Positions 56,590-64,000 of a DNA stretch of 64,000 bases are shown here, piece after piece. Within the stretch, counting starts at the first letter, position 1, and each line of letters begins with the position of its first letter. A model generated the notes under the pieces. It saw nothing but the letters and a program-made list of their open reading frames with translations, was not told the DNA's origin and made no database searches. This DNA is from Blasia pusilla. Lineage: Eukaryota; Marchantiophyta; Marchantiopsida; Blasiales. The translations under genes and the position numbers were made by a program. The DNA lies in NCBI GenBank assembly GCA_050084515.1, contig CM114274.1:16120001-16184000 (forward strand), in the 5' to 3' direction.

Positions 56590-57580
56590 TGGTGCTCTCG
56601 GGAGCACCATGTAGCTTGCTGATTTGTATTTTTATAGGTTTTATCGTTGATTCTCTGACTTGCGTTGCCACCACGTACTTTGTTTTGGCCGTCACCGTCA
56701 TCGCATTTTTGTCATCAACCAGTGATGGCAGATGACCTTCGGTTATGGTGTTTGAGTTTTGATTTCATGGTGCTATGTTGTGATTGGTAGCCGCTTGACA
56801 ACGATCGAGTACCGTGCCGTGACGCCCGTAGTCGCAACGCGGCGATGATTGCCGCGCCGTGCCGTGCCGCTCGTGGCCGCACCGCACCGTCTCGATCGCG
56901 GAGCCGCTCTGTTATTGTGAAGCAAAGTGTGGATTTATTGTTGATTGAGGAGGATATGCCGCCAAGTGCCGCATTCCACCATCGAGGGCCGTGCCGTTCG
57001 TAGCCGTTTCGTGCCGCATGTAATGCCGCATCGTTCCGTTCAAACCGCACGGTCTATCGAGGAGTTTTGAGCAACGTCAATATGGGAGGAGTATGACTTG
57101 CTGATTGGAGGAGTTGTCTCCACGACCTAGTTGGGGTCGAGATTTGCAGTTGTTGAGGAGCGACATCGACACGTATTTAGGTTACCTATTCTGGTCCTTT
57201 ACCCTGCACGCGTGAGGGATTATGGGATTTTGGTACTTTATTTGGGGATATTGGGTTGTGTGGATGCTGAGAGCATCATTTATGTATGTGGTATAGGGAA
57301 CATAGACCCGTGTGGGATGTCCGGAGTTGAGGGTAGGTTGTCGATGAGATGATAGCCTGGTCGATTTGCTGCACCACGTCGCTTGTTGCCGCACGTTACA
57401 CGTCTTGGGGAGGGAGAGTGTAGATTGAGTGCCGCATGTTTGGGATGAGTGATTGAGGGATAACTCATGAGGTGAGAGTGATCGGGTGAGCGGGGCACGA
57501 GGTCATCACGGCGTCCGTTCATGACTTTGAGAGGCGAGGTGGTGAACCCGAGAGTAGCTCTAGAGGTTTTACGTGGAGTG
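56590..57580 (+). other. Leader between the LTR and gag, with a GC-rich patch
   Basis: The TGGTGCTCTCGGGAGC stretch next to the LTR resembles the TGGCGCCGTTGCCGGGGA primer-binding sites of plant gypsy elements. 56800-57060 is rich in CCGTGCCG repeats. No coding sequence identified. Confidence 0.4.
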
Positions 57581-57582
57581 GC

Positions 57583-58760
57583 GTGACGTTCCAAGGGTCT
57601 CCACCTGAGGGACTACCTCGACCTCCTTATGTGTCATTGTCAGATGAGGGGGAGGATGTGGAGGAGTTTTTGAGCATATCGCCATATATTGTGAGTGGTC
57701 CTACCAGTTGGGCGTACGAGATGGACGACCGAGGTAGAGGACCGCGTAGGTTTTTAGATGCAGTAGGTACGATTGAGTTGCACAATTTTATAGCAGTGTT
57801 TAGGAGTTGATGCGACTCCCAGTGGGCCAGGAACTCTAGAGAGTTCAACCCGTTTACAGCGTGGAACGGTATGTTCCAGCATTTAGAGGGGGCGCCCATG
57901 GACGATTACCATGAGTTCTCTTAGAGATATGCACGTGAGATCGAGGCGTTGAGGCTCTACTATGATCCACATTATGTGTCATGGACCGAGCCGTTCCCAG
58001 ATGAGGAGGAGGAGTCAGGAGAGGCTACTTCCTCTTCCACTAGTGCCATTTTAGGAGGGGTCACTTGCACGGGAGCAGTTGCAGCGTCTAGTCGGGTTCG
58101 TCCCAAGTTCAACCATCTGGTTGAGTTCTTTGCTGAGTTGAGGGCGAGCTACCTGGGGGTACGGACGGAGAAGTTGCGGAGCATCCATGACTTCTAGAGG
58201 CGCCTGAGTGAGAGTTTGCATGAGGCTTATACTCGCTTACGTTGGTCGATCAACATCACTTAGGGGTGATAGAGGCTCAGGCTATCCAATCATGGTACGC
58301 GATGCTGAACCGGACCTTGCGGACACGGGTGCGAGAGGGGGTGCTTCTTATGAATACCTCGCCTACGTTGAGAGATGTTTTTAGGACCGCCGAGAACATT
58401 GAGCGCAACATGGCGGAGGAGAGCGTAGCCACCATGGGTCCTAGGCGAGAGCAGTCGAGATTGTCTGCACCACTTGTGCAGCAACGTGGACTACGAGATA
58501 GGTCGACTGTGGCACCACGAGCTCAGGGAGGATACTGAGAGGCCGTGCCACAGAGACTTGTGCCTGCATATGCGACTCATTAGCCACCGCCTACTATTAC
58601 TTGTTGGTCATGTGGTGGAGCCCATCATCAGCACGATTGCACTTGTGAGGATCATGGACGTGTGCCTTAGCATGGAGGAGGAGACGGTGCTGCACGAGAG
58701 GTTATCAGTGTGACTATTGTCAGAGGTATGGTCATACACGCGCCAGGTGTTTCAATTTAC
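57583..58760 (+). pseudogene. Gypsy gag with two zinc knuckles, decayed
   Basis: Frames at 57583-57810 and 57949-58197 are in register, separated by a TAG. They hold an acidic N-terminus and a capsid-like region (AELRASYLGVRTEKL, then RRLSESLHEAYTRLRW). After a shift, 58242-58538 gives QSWYAMLNRTLRTRVREGV and TLRDVFRTAENIERNMAEE, typical of gypsy gag. Two nucleocapsid knuckles follow in different frames: CWSCGGAHHQHDC (58602, CX2CX3HX4C) and CDYCQRYGHTRARC (58709, CX2CX4HX4C). Gag packages element RNA. At least four in-frame stops, mostly TAG where CAG is expected, show decay. Confidence 0.85.
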
Positions 58761-59274
58761 ATCTTGAGTTACGTCCGGACCAAGGGCCAGAGCGGGCGCC
58801 AGAGCGAGTAGCCGGTCCGGGTGGGCCTAGAGATCGTGCACCATGTGGTCCCGTTGGGGGACGAGGAGTTGGAATTTCCTGACACGGTGGTGGAGCTGCA
58901 TGTGGAGGAGGTAGAGTCCTACCACCTAGATATGTCGAGGGAGATGTCGGGCGTGAGGCTAGGATGGCTGCTCAAATACATCAACTACAAGAGCAGATTG
59001 CCGCTATGGCATTGAGATTACCCAATATCGGATCCGTGACATCGACATCATATGGAGCAGCAAAGATATGGAGGATCCTGGTTGGATGTGCGGGATTGCC
59101 TAGATGGAGGCAGCCGCAGTTGTAATGCGTGGAGCAGCCGCAGAGTTGGATCCACAGCGAGGGGAAGCCACGAAACAGACTAGACTTCCTCAATCTTTCA
59201 CGTTGTTCGAGGCGATGAGGACCCCATCAATGGGTCCTGATTAGAGTTCTTGGAGAGTTGGTGATGTTGTTGGT

Positions 59275-60114
59275 GTGCAGGCACGAAGGGCGATGGGAGA
59301 AGTGAGTGTGACGACTCCTATTGTTGATGTTCATGAGGGGCATGTATCGAGCACGTTGTTGGGGGCGGCCACCATTGTGTACCGCGCTCCTTTATTTTTT
59401 GCTTATGATGTTATGACGTTGGGGGGTACGCCCGCCAAGGCTTTTTGGGTGGCCGCTGTGCTATGTGAGCGTGGAGTTGGAGTTCCTGCATCACGTTCAG
59501 AGGTGATTGTAGGGGAGGTGATGGACCTGCCCTTGGAGCGGATGCTCGGGCCGTCCACGTTAGATTCATGGCAGGTTGCCGCTGCTAGGATGGCGGAGAT
59601 GCTTGCTAGACCCGTGATAGAGCGTGCCATGGCTTCTCCTGGTATTGTGTTGCTGGATAACCAAGGAGAGGTCTTCAATTTGGTGAGTCCCGGAGGTAGA
59701 GCTTTTAGTCCGCAACGCGTCTTGTTGGATTCAAGAGCACAACCCCTGATGTTGGGGAAAGCGTCATTTAGAGGATTGGGCTTGACGAGAGCCGATCTGG
59801 ATCGTTGTCCATTCCAGATACAGACATCCTTGGGTGGAGCAAGTACCACACAGTATATCACCCGACAGGAGGTCGTGGTGAGGATTCGCCCGGGACATCC
59901 TACAGATGAGTCCGTGGTGCGCGCCAAGGCGATAGTGACTAATGTAGAGTCCTACGACGTCTTGGTTGGTGGACCAGTGTTAAACCCGATGGGATTTTCC
60001 TTGGATTACTGGGAGAAGTCAGCATCCTACAGATCAGGATGGCAGTCAAGTGATGGATGCCTTAGCTCATTACCGGTTCGATTCAAAGGTGCAATGATCG
60101 AGCAACGGCCATGA
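59275..60114 (+). CDS. Gypsy aspartic protease region
   Basis: A 279-codon frame. The active-site motif reads LLDSRAQPLML (residues about 149-159): family members have Asp-Ser-Gly or Asp-Thr-Gly there, so the glycine is now arginine. The second half shows the usual protease end, VESYDVLVGGPVLNPMGFSL, then LDYWEKSASYRSGWQS. The N-terminal 140 residues are not assignable. The protease cuts the polyprotein into working parts. The frame ends in TGA at 60112 where CGA is likely, and the next frame (60118-60447) continues in register toward the methyltransferase. Confidence 0.75.
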   Translation: MQARRAMGEVSVTTPIVDVHEGHVSSTLLGAATIVYRAPLFFAYDVMTLGGTPAKAFWVAAVLCERGVGVPASRSEVIVGEVMDLPLERMLGPSTLDSWQVAAARMAEMLARPVIERAMASPGIVLLDNQGEVFNLVSPGGRAFSPQRVLLDSRAQPLMLGKASFRGLGLTRADLDRCPFQIQTSLGGASTTQYITRQEVVVRIRPGHPTDESVVRAKAIVTNVESYDVLVGGPVLNPMGFSLDYWEKSASYRSGWQSSDGCLSSLPVRFKGAMIEQRP

Positions 60115-60117
60115 GAG

Positions 60118-60447
60118 ATGGCGATCTTAACAGCATTTAGCAGTACCATCACTTGGCCTAGTGATTTGATTGAGGGACACGTCCATGCACAGGATACTCC
60201 CATTCTTGACATTTCTATGGAGAGGAGTGTTATGGTAGCCGCATCATTCCGTGGAGGAGAGGTGCCGTTGTGGGGCTCGACTGAGGAGCTTCGACGATTG
60301 GTAGATAAGCACGTGCAGACTGCCTGGAGCGAGGCGTTTGCACCGGAGCGTGACGGGTCTGAGGAACCCGAGGTAGCAGGGAGTGCTACGATGACACCCC
60401 TCGATACCACACCCATTGTGTGGTGTATCCCGGAGGAGGGTATTTGA
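60118..60447 (+). CDS. Linker between protease and methyltransferase
   Basis: A 109-codon frame in register with both neighbours, opening MAILTAFSSTITWPSDLIEG. No domain recognised. It ends in a TGA directly before motif I of the methyltransferase, so in an intact element it would be an uninterrupted part of the polyprotein. Confidence 0.5.
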   Translation: MAILTAFSSTITWPSDLIEGHVHAQDTPILDISMERSVMVAASFRGGEVPLWGSTEELRRLVDKHVQTAWSEAFAPERDGSEEPEVAGSATMTPLDTTPIVWCIPEEGI

Positions 60448-61555
60448 GTGTTAGATCTCTTTGGAGGGATTAGCACCGGGTTAGCTGCTGCTTTGCAGGC
60501 ATGAGTGTGAGTAGAGCAGTACCTGTATGTGGAGAGTGATGATGTTGTGAGGCGCGTCTCACTACGACATATATATTTTGTTGTTGGGGGCGCAGGACTT
60601 AGAGCGGGTAGAGACCATTGATTTGGTCATTTTCGATTGGCCATGTCAAGGCCAATTGAGTGTTGGACGAGGCAACGGGTTGGCTGACACTCGATCGAGG
60701 TTGTTTTGGGAGATGTTGAGGGTCTTACGACAATTCCAGGAGCACCAGTCTCATTCTCTAGCCTACATTCTGGAGAATGTGCCGATCTTAGGAGATTCCA
60801 TGTCACGAATGGTGACGAGTGCTCATCATGTACGTGCCTGGATCGGCCCACCAGTGTTCTTGGATGCGGCGAGTGTAGGTTCTAGAGCCCATTGCCCGCG
60901 TCTATGGTGGACCAACTTGGTGCCCCATGCGGTGTTATGCAAGGCGTATGCGAGAGTGTAGCGCCCCTCATATTTATTAGTGGATTCCATTCTGGATCCT
61001 GGTCATCGATCACAAGCAGTGAGGCATGATGATCGACCACCGTTGACTGTGGTCAATAGGGTAGGAAGGCCGCGGGCAGCCTTGCCCATGTTTGTGAGTT
61101 TTTCTGCTTCCTATGCATACAAGGAGGCCGGTCCTGGCTTGGTTTGGGATGACCAAGTTCAGCGGTTGGTGGAGCCCAACGCCGATGAGAGAGAGCGAGC
61201 GATGGGATTTCCCACAGGAGTGAGGGTAGTACCTTCAGTGTTAGAGGCATCACAACGCCATATCTTGGGTCAAGCGATGGACCTGAACTACTTGACATGG
61301 ATCCTCAACTTTGGAGTGGCTGAGCAGCGTCGTATGAGATCGCGACAGATCACAGCGGTTGCGTTGGTGAGCCCCATGCCTATCGAGACGGTGGAGGCAG
61401 TGGCTGGGGGCGAGACTCGAGGAGATCTACACACCAGGGGAGATCGAGAGAGATACCCTTGGACTTCTTGGGATGTTTTGCTGGTACGCCAAGAGATTAT
61501 AGCCACAACATCGAGCGTGGTTCGGGCAGTGCATGTGGAGGAGATTAGAGTTTAG
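60448..61555 (+). pseudogene. C5-cytosine DNA methyltransferase domain (DNMT3-like) inside the gypsy polyprotein
   Basis: Transfers a methyl group from S-adenosylmethionine to cytosine C5. Motif I is VLDLFGGISTGLAAAL (60448), followed by VEQYLYVESDDVVRRV. Motif IV is IDLVIFDWPCQGQLSVGRG with the catalytic Cys (about 60650), then SRLFWEMLRVLR. Motif VI is YILENVPILGDS (about 60770). Motif VIII region is FLDAASVGSRAHCPRLWWTN. Motifs IX and X are ERERAMGFPTG and RHILGQAMDLNYLTWILNFG. Motif order is the canonical one, not the rearranged order of plant DRM enzymes, and the GISTG, LFWEMLRVLR and LWWTNLVP features match DNMT3. The recognition part is short. Damage: TGA at 60502 and 60508, a shift near 60575, and TAG at 60959. 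It lies between protease and reverse transcriptase, so it belongs to the element. Confidence 0.85.
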
Positions 61556-61626
61556 GGTTGTTGTAGGAGAGCGGCCGAGTGTTGTTGTTTGAGACGCGGG
61601 TTGCACCATAGCAACCATCGATATCC

Positions 61627-61955
61627 GTGCCGGAGAGTCCTACCGTAGTCACGATGAAGACTTGGGAGCCAGATATGGGCCCTAAATTGACAGGAGGAGA
61701 GCGGCGCCGCATTCCTGAGGATCAAGTCCTCAGGAGTTATAGGAGCAACTTTGCGTTTAGCAGGGAGGATTTGGGTACGTTGAAGGGACCGGGGATCCAC
61801 ATTGAGTTGTCGAGTGATACGTCGATCTTTCGACGACCCTACAGATACAGTGATATGGAGAGGGCTCTAATTCAAAGTAGGAGCCATGACTTGGTCGGAG
61901 CAAGACTAGTGGAGATGTCGCATGGGGAGTATGTGTGGAAAACTGCTAAACAAGC
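61627..61955 (+). pseudogene. Start of gypsy reverse transcriptase, truncated
   Basis: VLRSYRSNFAFSREDLGTLK, then GPGIHIELSSDTSIFRRPYR and YSDMERALIQ, then ARLVEMSHGEYVWKT: the standard opening of Ty3/gypsy reverse transcriptase up to the conserved segment before the catalytic fingers. The homology stops at about 61945, where copia LTR sequence begins. The catalytic YxDD is absent. Confidence 0.85.
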
Positions 61956-62298
61956 ATAACATGTGGAAAACGGCTTTCACACACACACACCACCATGGAG
62001 AATAAAATTTGCAATGAGAGAATGAGTGGAGGCTCGTCCTCTTCTCAAGTATATAGGGTATGTACAAGAAACCCTAACCCTACCCTTAACCATAGTCTCG
62101 AGTTAGCCTAACTGTGATTAACTAACTCTAGTTAAGATAATTGTGCTTAACTGACTAACCAAGATTAAGCTTCCCTACTTCATGTGAGTGCCAAATGTAG
62201 CAGTTCGGGTGTCTCATGAGCTTGATTGTAACTCAATCTTCAATACTCCCCCTCAAGCTCATATCGATATCTCTAACGACTAAATTCTTTCTAAACAT

Positions 62299-62655
62299 CT
62301 AAAACTTATCTCTACACAATACCTTTGTAAAGATGTCAGCAATTTGCCGATCTGTACCTATATACACAAGATCAATTTCTCCTGCAAGCACTTTCTCTAT
62401 GATAAAATGATAGTGCACCTCAACATGCTTTGTACGAGCATGAAACACAGGGTTATTAGCAAGTTTGATGTTACTAATATTGTTTGCATATATTACACTA
62501 GGTCCTAAGTTACTAACACCAATCTCAACAAGTAATCGATGAAGCCACACCGCCTCACATGCTGCATTGGTTGCTCCTCTGTACTCAGCCTCTGTTGAAG
62601 ATAAAGCAAATGTAGGTTGCTTCTTTGAAGCCCAACTTATAGTTGCGCTTCCCAA
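62299..62655 (-). CDS. Copia RNase H
   Basis: GSATISWASKKQPTFALSST, then EAEYRGATNAACEAVWLHRL, then TKHVEVHYHFIIEKVLAGEI and TDRQIADIFTK: a near-complete copia RNase H C-terminal half. The residue usually aspartate in the VDN motif region reads ANN here (VIYANNISN), which may reflect decay. A shift lies upstream, at about 62650. Confidence 0.85.
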   Translation of the reverse strand: MGSATISWASKKQPTFALSSTEAEYRGATNAACEAVWLHRLLVEIGVSNLGPSVIYANNISNIKLANNPVFHARTKHVEVHYHFIIEKVLAGEIDLVYIGTDRQIADIFTKVLCRDKF

Positions 62656-62823
62656 AGTAAATGAATACCAGATGTGGAATGTCGATCAGACACGCTTCCT
62701 GCCCAATTAGCATATGTGAATCCCTGTAATTGAAAACTCGGAGAAGGTTCAAATTGAAGCCCGAATTGAATAGAGAATTTCAACATACCGCATAATCCTC
62801 CTCACAACATCAGGGTGAGGTTT

Positions 62824-63080
62824 TCAAAGTGCTCGCATAAATTGGCTCACTAGGCCAACAACATAGTGTAAATTTGGTCTGGTTATAGTTAAATAGATCA
62901 AACTTCCAACCATGCGCCTGTACATATTAGAATCTGCAAGCAGCTCTCCTTCATCCACTCTTAGCTTCACGCTCTGGTCCAACGGTGTAGAGATTGGCTT
63001 ACAAGCCGTCATACCATATTTTGAAAGGATATGAAGAGCATATTTCAATCCATTCAGCTTTACTTGCAGCTTCTTCAAAA
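62824..63080 (-). pseudogene. Remaining C-terminal end of copia reverse transcriptase
   Basis: ILSKYGMTACKPISTPLDQS, then MYRRMVGSLIYLTITRPNLH and VSQFMRA: the part that follows the catalytic core in copia. The core itself, including YVDD, is missing between this and the integrase frame. Confidence 0.85.
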
Positions 63081-63838
63081 CAACTCGGCTCCTGCTCGTG
63101 AAGGATAGTCATCATATATGCATGATGTGTCGCAAGGAAACCTTCATTTATGAATCTATGAACTGGATGTGTAACTCTACTTGATCTACGAAGTTGTTGT
63201 TCAGAGGTAGATGCCTCTGACACCTGACTCGAGCTCTGACTAGTGTTAACAGACTGAATATGTACTATTCCCGTCCTTGGACTCAAAAATTTAACGGATG
63301 AATCGAGGACCTCTCTTAATCGTGCACTAGTACTTAGGGAAGTTGAAGACAATATCTGTTGGTTTATAGTCATATTCTCCCCCTCAACAGACAAGTTTAG
63401 AGGTGGAATAAGCTCAGATGGAGCATACCATGACTTTAGCTTATCAAAGACAACATCCCGACTAATAATAAGTTGCCTAGATGATGGAATGTAGTACTTA
63501 TATCCCTTAGTTCCATCAGCATAGCCAATGAAGATACATCTTTCAGACTTGGGGTCTAATTTATGACGTCTCTCAGAAGGAACATGAGCATAATAGATAC
63601 AGCCAAATACTTTAAAGAAGGAAAAATCAGGTTTACTTCTTGTGAAGACTTTGAATGGAGTTTTATCATGAACTCCTGCTTTTGGAGTTCGGTTGATTAA
63701 GAAGACTGCACATGCTACAGCCTCTGCCCAATACACCTTAGGTATGTTCTTCTCATGCATAGCTCGTGCCGCTTCAACAACATGTCGATTTTTCCTCTCA
63801 GCCACTCCATTTTGTTGTGGAATGTAACAGCAAGTCAC
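62999..63838 (-). CDS. Copia integrase, second half, fused by deletion to reverse transcriptase remnants
   Basis: A 279-codon frame: PQQNGVAERKNRHVVEAARA (containing the third catalytic acidic residue), PFKVFTRSKPDFSFFKVFGC, HKLDPKSERCIFIGYADGTK, then a serine-rich linker and RRSSRVTHPVHRFINE. It reaches FEEAASKAEW, the start of reverse transcriptase, and then jumps directly into the later YALHILSKYG segment in another frame. The first acidic residues of the integrase are further right; DGGGEYLSTEF-type sequence is visible near 63890 with shifts. Confidence 0.85.
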   Translation of the reverse strand: MTCCYIPQQNGVAERKNRHVVEAARAMHEKNIPKVYWAEAVACAVFLINRTPKAGVHDKTPFKVFTRSKPDFSFFKVFGCIYYAHVPSERRHKLDPKSERCIFIGYADGTKGYKYYIPSSRQLIISRDVVFDKLKSWYAPSELIPPLNLSVEGENMTINQQILSSTSLSTSARLREVLDSSVKFLSPRTGIVHIQSVNTSQSSSQVSEASTSEQQLRRSSRVTHPVHRFINEGFLATHHAYMMTILHEQEPSCFEEAASKAEWIEICSSYPFKIWYDGL

Positions 63839-64000
63839 TTGACGTTGGATGCCATTCTAACGTAAATAGTCATCAAACTCTGTTGAAAGATACTCCTCTT
63901 CCATCACAACGCAATTTCAGAATGTGTTGTCCGGTCTGCTTCTCTACTAGAACTCTGAATGTTTGGAACACTGAGAATACCTCTAACTTGGCTTTCAGAA

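Larger units (their letters stand above)
55854..61955 (+). mobile_element. Ty3/gypsy retrotransposon encoding a cytosine-5 DNA methyltransferase
   Basis: In order: 5' LTR, primer-binding site, long leader, gag with two zinc knuckles, aspartic protease, a DNMT3-type methyltransferase, and the first part of gypsy reverse transcriptase, which is cut off by a copia insertion at about 61.95 kb. All domains lie on one strand in collinear frames broken by stops and shifts. The 3' half and 3' LTR are not in the window. Confidence 0.85.
61956..64000 (-). mobile_element. Ty1/copia element with deleted reverse transcriptase core (partial)
   Basis: The 3' LTR occupies about 61956-62242 (minus strand start TGAAGATTGAG after the purine tract AGCTTGAGGGGGAG). 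Upstream follow RNase H, a stump of reverse transcriptase and integrase, which runs off the right edge. It is inserted in the gypsy reverse transcriptase, so it is the younger of the two. The far LTR boundary is approximate. Confidence 0.85.

Noticed and set aside
60578-61555. Methyltransferase as a host gene
   Set aside because: It is in line with gypsy protease upstream and gypsy reverse transcriptase downstream, has no introns, and continues the polyprotein register; a host gene would need its own start and splice structure.

Overview
The window is plant nuclear DNA: one intact, intron-rich host gene sits among layers of transposable elements of different ages. The host gene has canonical plant GT-AG introns and encodes a plant-type VPS18. 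The repeats are Ty1-copia, Ty3-gypsy, L1-like LINE and Helitron elements. Several features (an L1-type ORF1 protein in the LINE, a second LINE of a type I associate with mosses and lycophytes, and a gypsy element carrying a DNMT3-like methylase) fit a non-flowering land plant better than a typical angiosperm, but the sequence alone does not fix the lineage.

Layout. 1-3.9 kb (minus): N-terminal part of a Helitron Rep/helicase gene, with tandem duplications. 4.9-5.5 kb: a captured fragment of a HECT ubiquitin ligase (UPL1/2 type). 5.5-8.3 kb (minus): 5'-truncated Ty3/gypsy (RNase H, integrase, and a PHD-like finger at the very C-terminus) with its 3' LTR. 8.3-13.3 kb (minus): decayed LINE with an L1-type ORF1, abutting a (GA)n tract and a 32-bp minisatellite. 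14.75-34.5 kb (plus): VPS18, 24 exons whose phases all fit, predicting 1,031 residues. Intron 14 holds a very young 5.45-kb copia element on the minus strand with a 5-bp target duplication and LTRs differing by one indel. Intron 16 holds older copia, LTR and LINE debris. 34.5-45 kb: AT-rich intergenic DNA, a LINE 3' end set between two (TC)n tracts, short Helitron-like elements, a possible mitochondrial insertion and a gypsy LTR relic. 45.1-46.7 kb (minus): a second LINE type. 46.8-55.8 kb: mostly unassignable DNA with tandem repeats and LTR-like debris. 55.85-61.95 kb (plus): a Ty3/gypsy with LTR, gag with two zinc knuckles, protease, a complete-looking but decayed C5-cytosine methyltransferase domain of DNMT3 type, and the start of reverse transcriptase. 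From about 61.95 kb to the edge (minus): a copia element with most of its reverse transcriptase deleted, which interrupts that gypsy.

The most interesting content is the methyltransferase carried inside the gypsy polyprotein, together with a chromatin-reader-like PHD finger on the integrase of another gypsy in the same window. Retrotransposon-borne DNMTs are known from dinoflagellates and charophyte algae; a land-plant gypsy carrying one would be notable. VPS18 is the only gene here that looks functional for the host.
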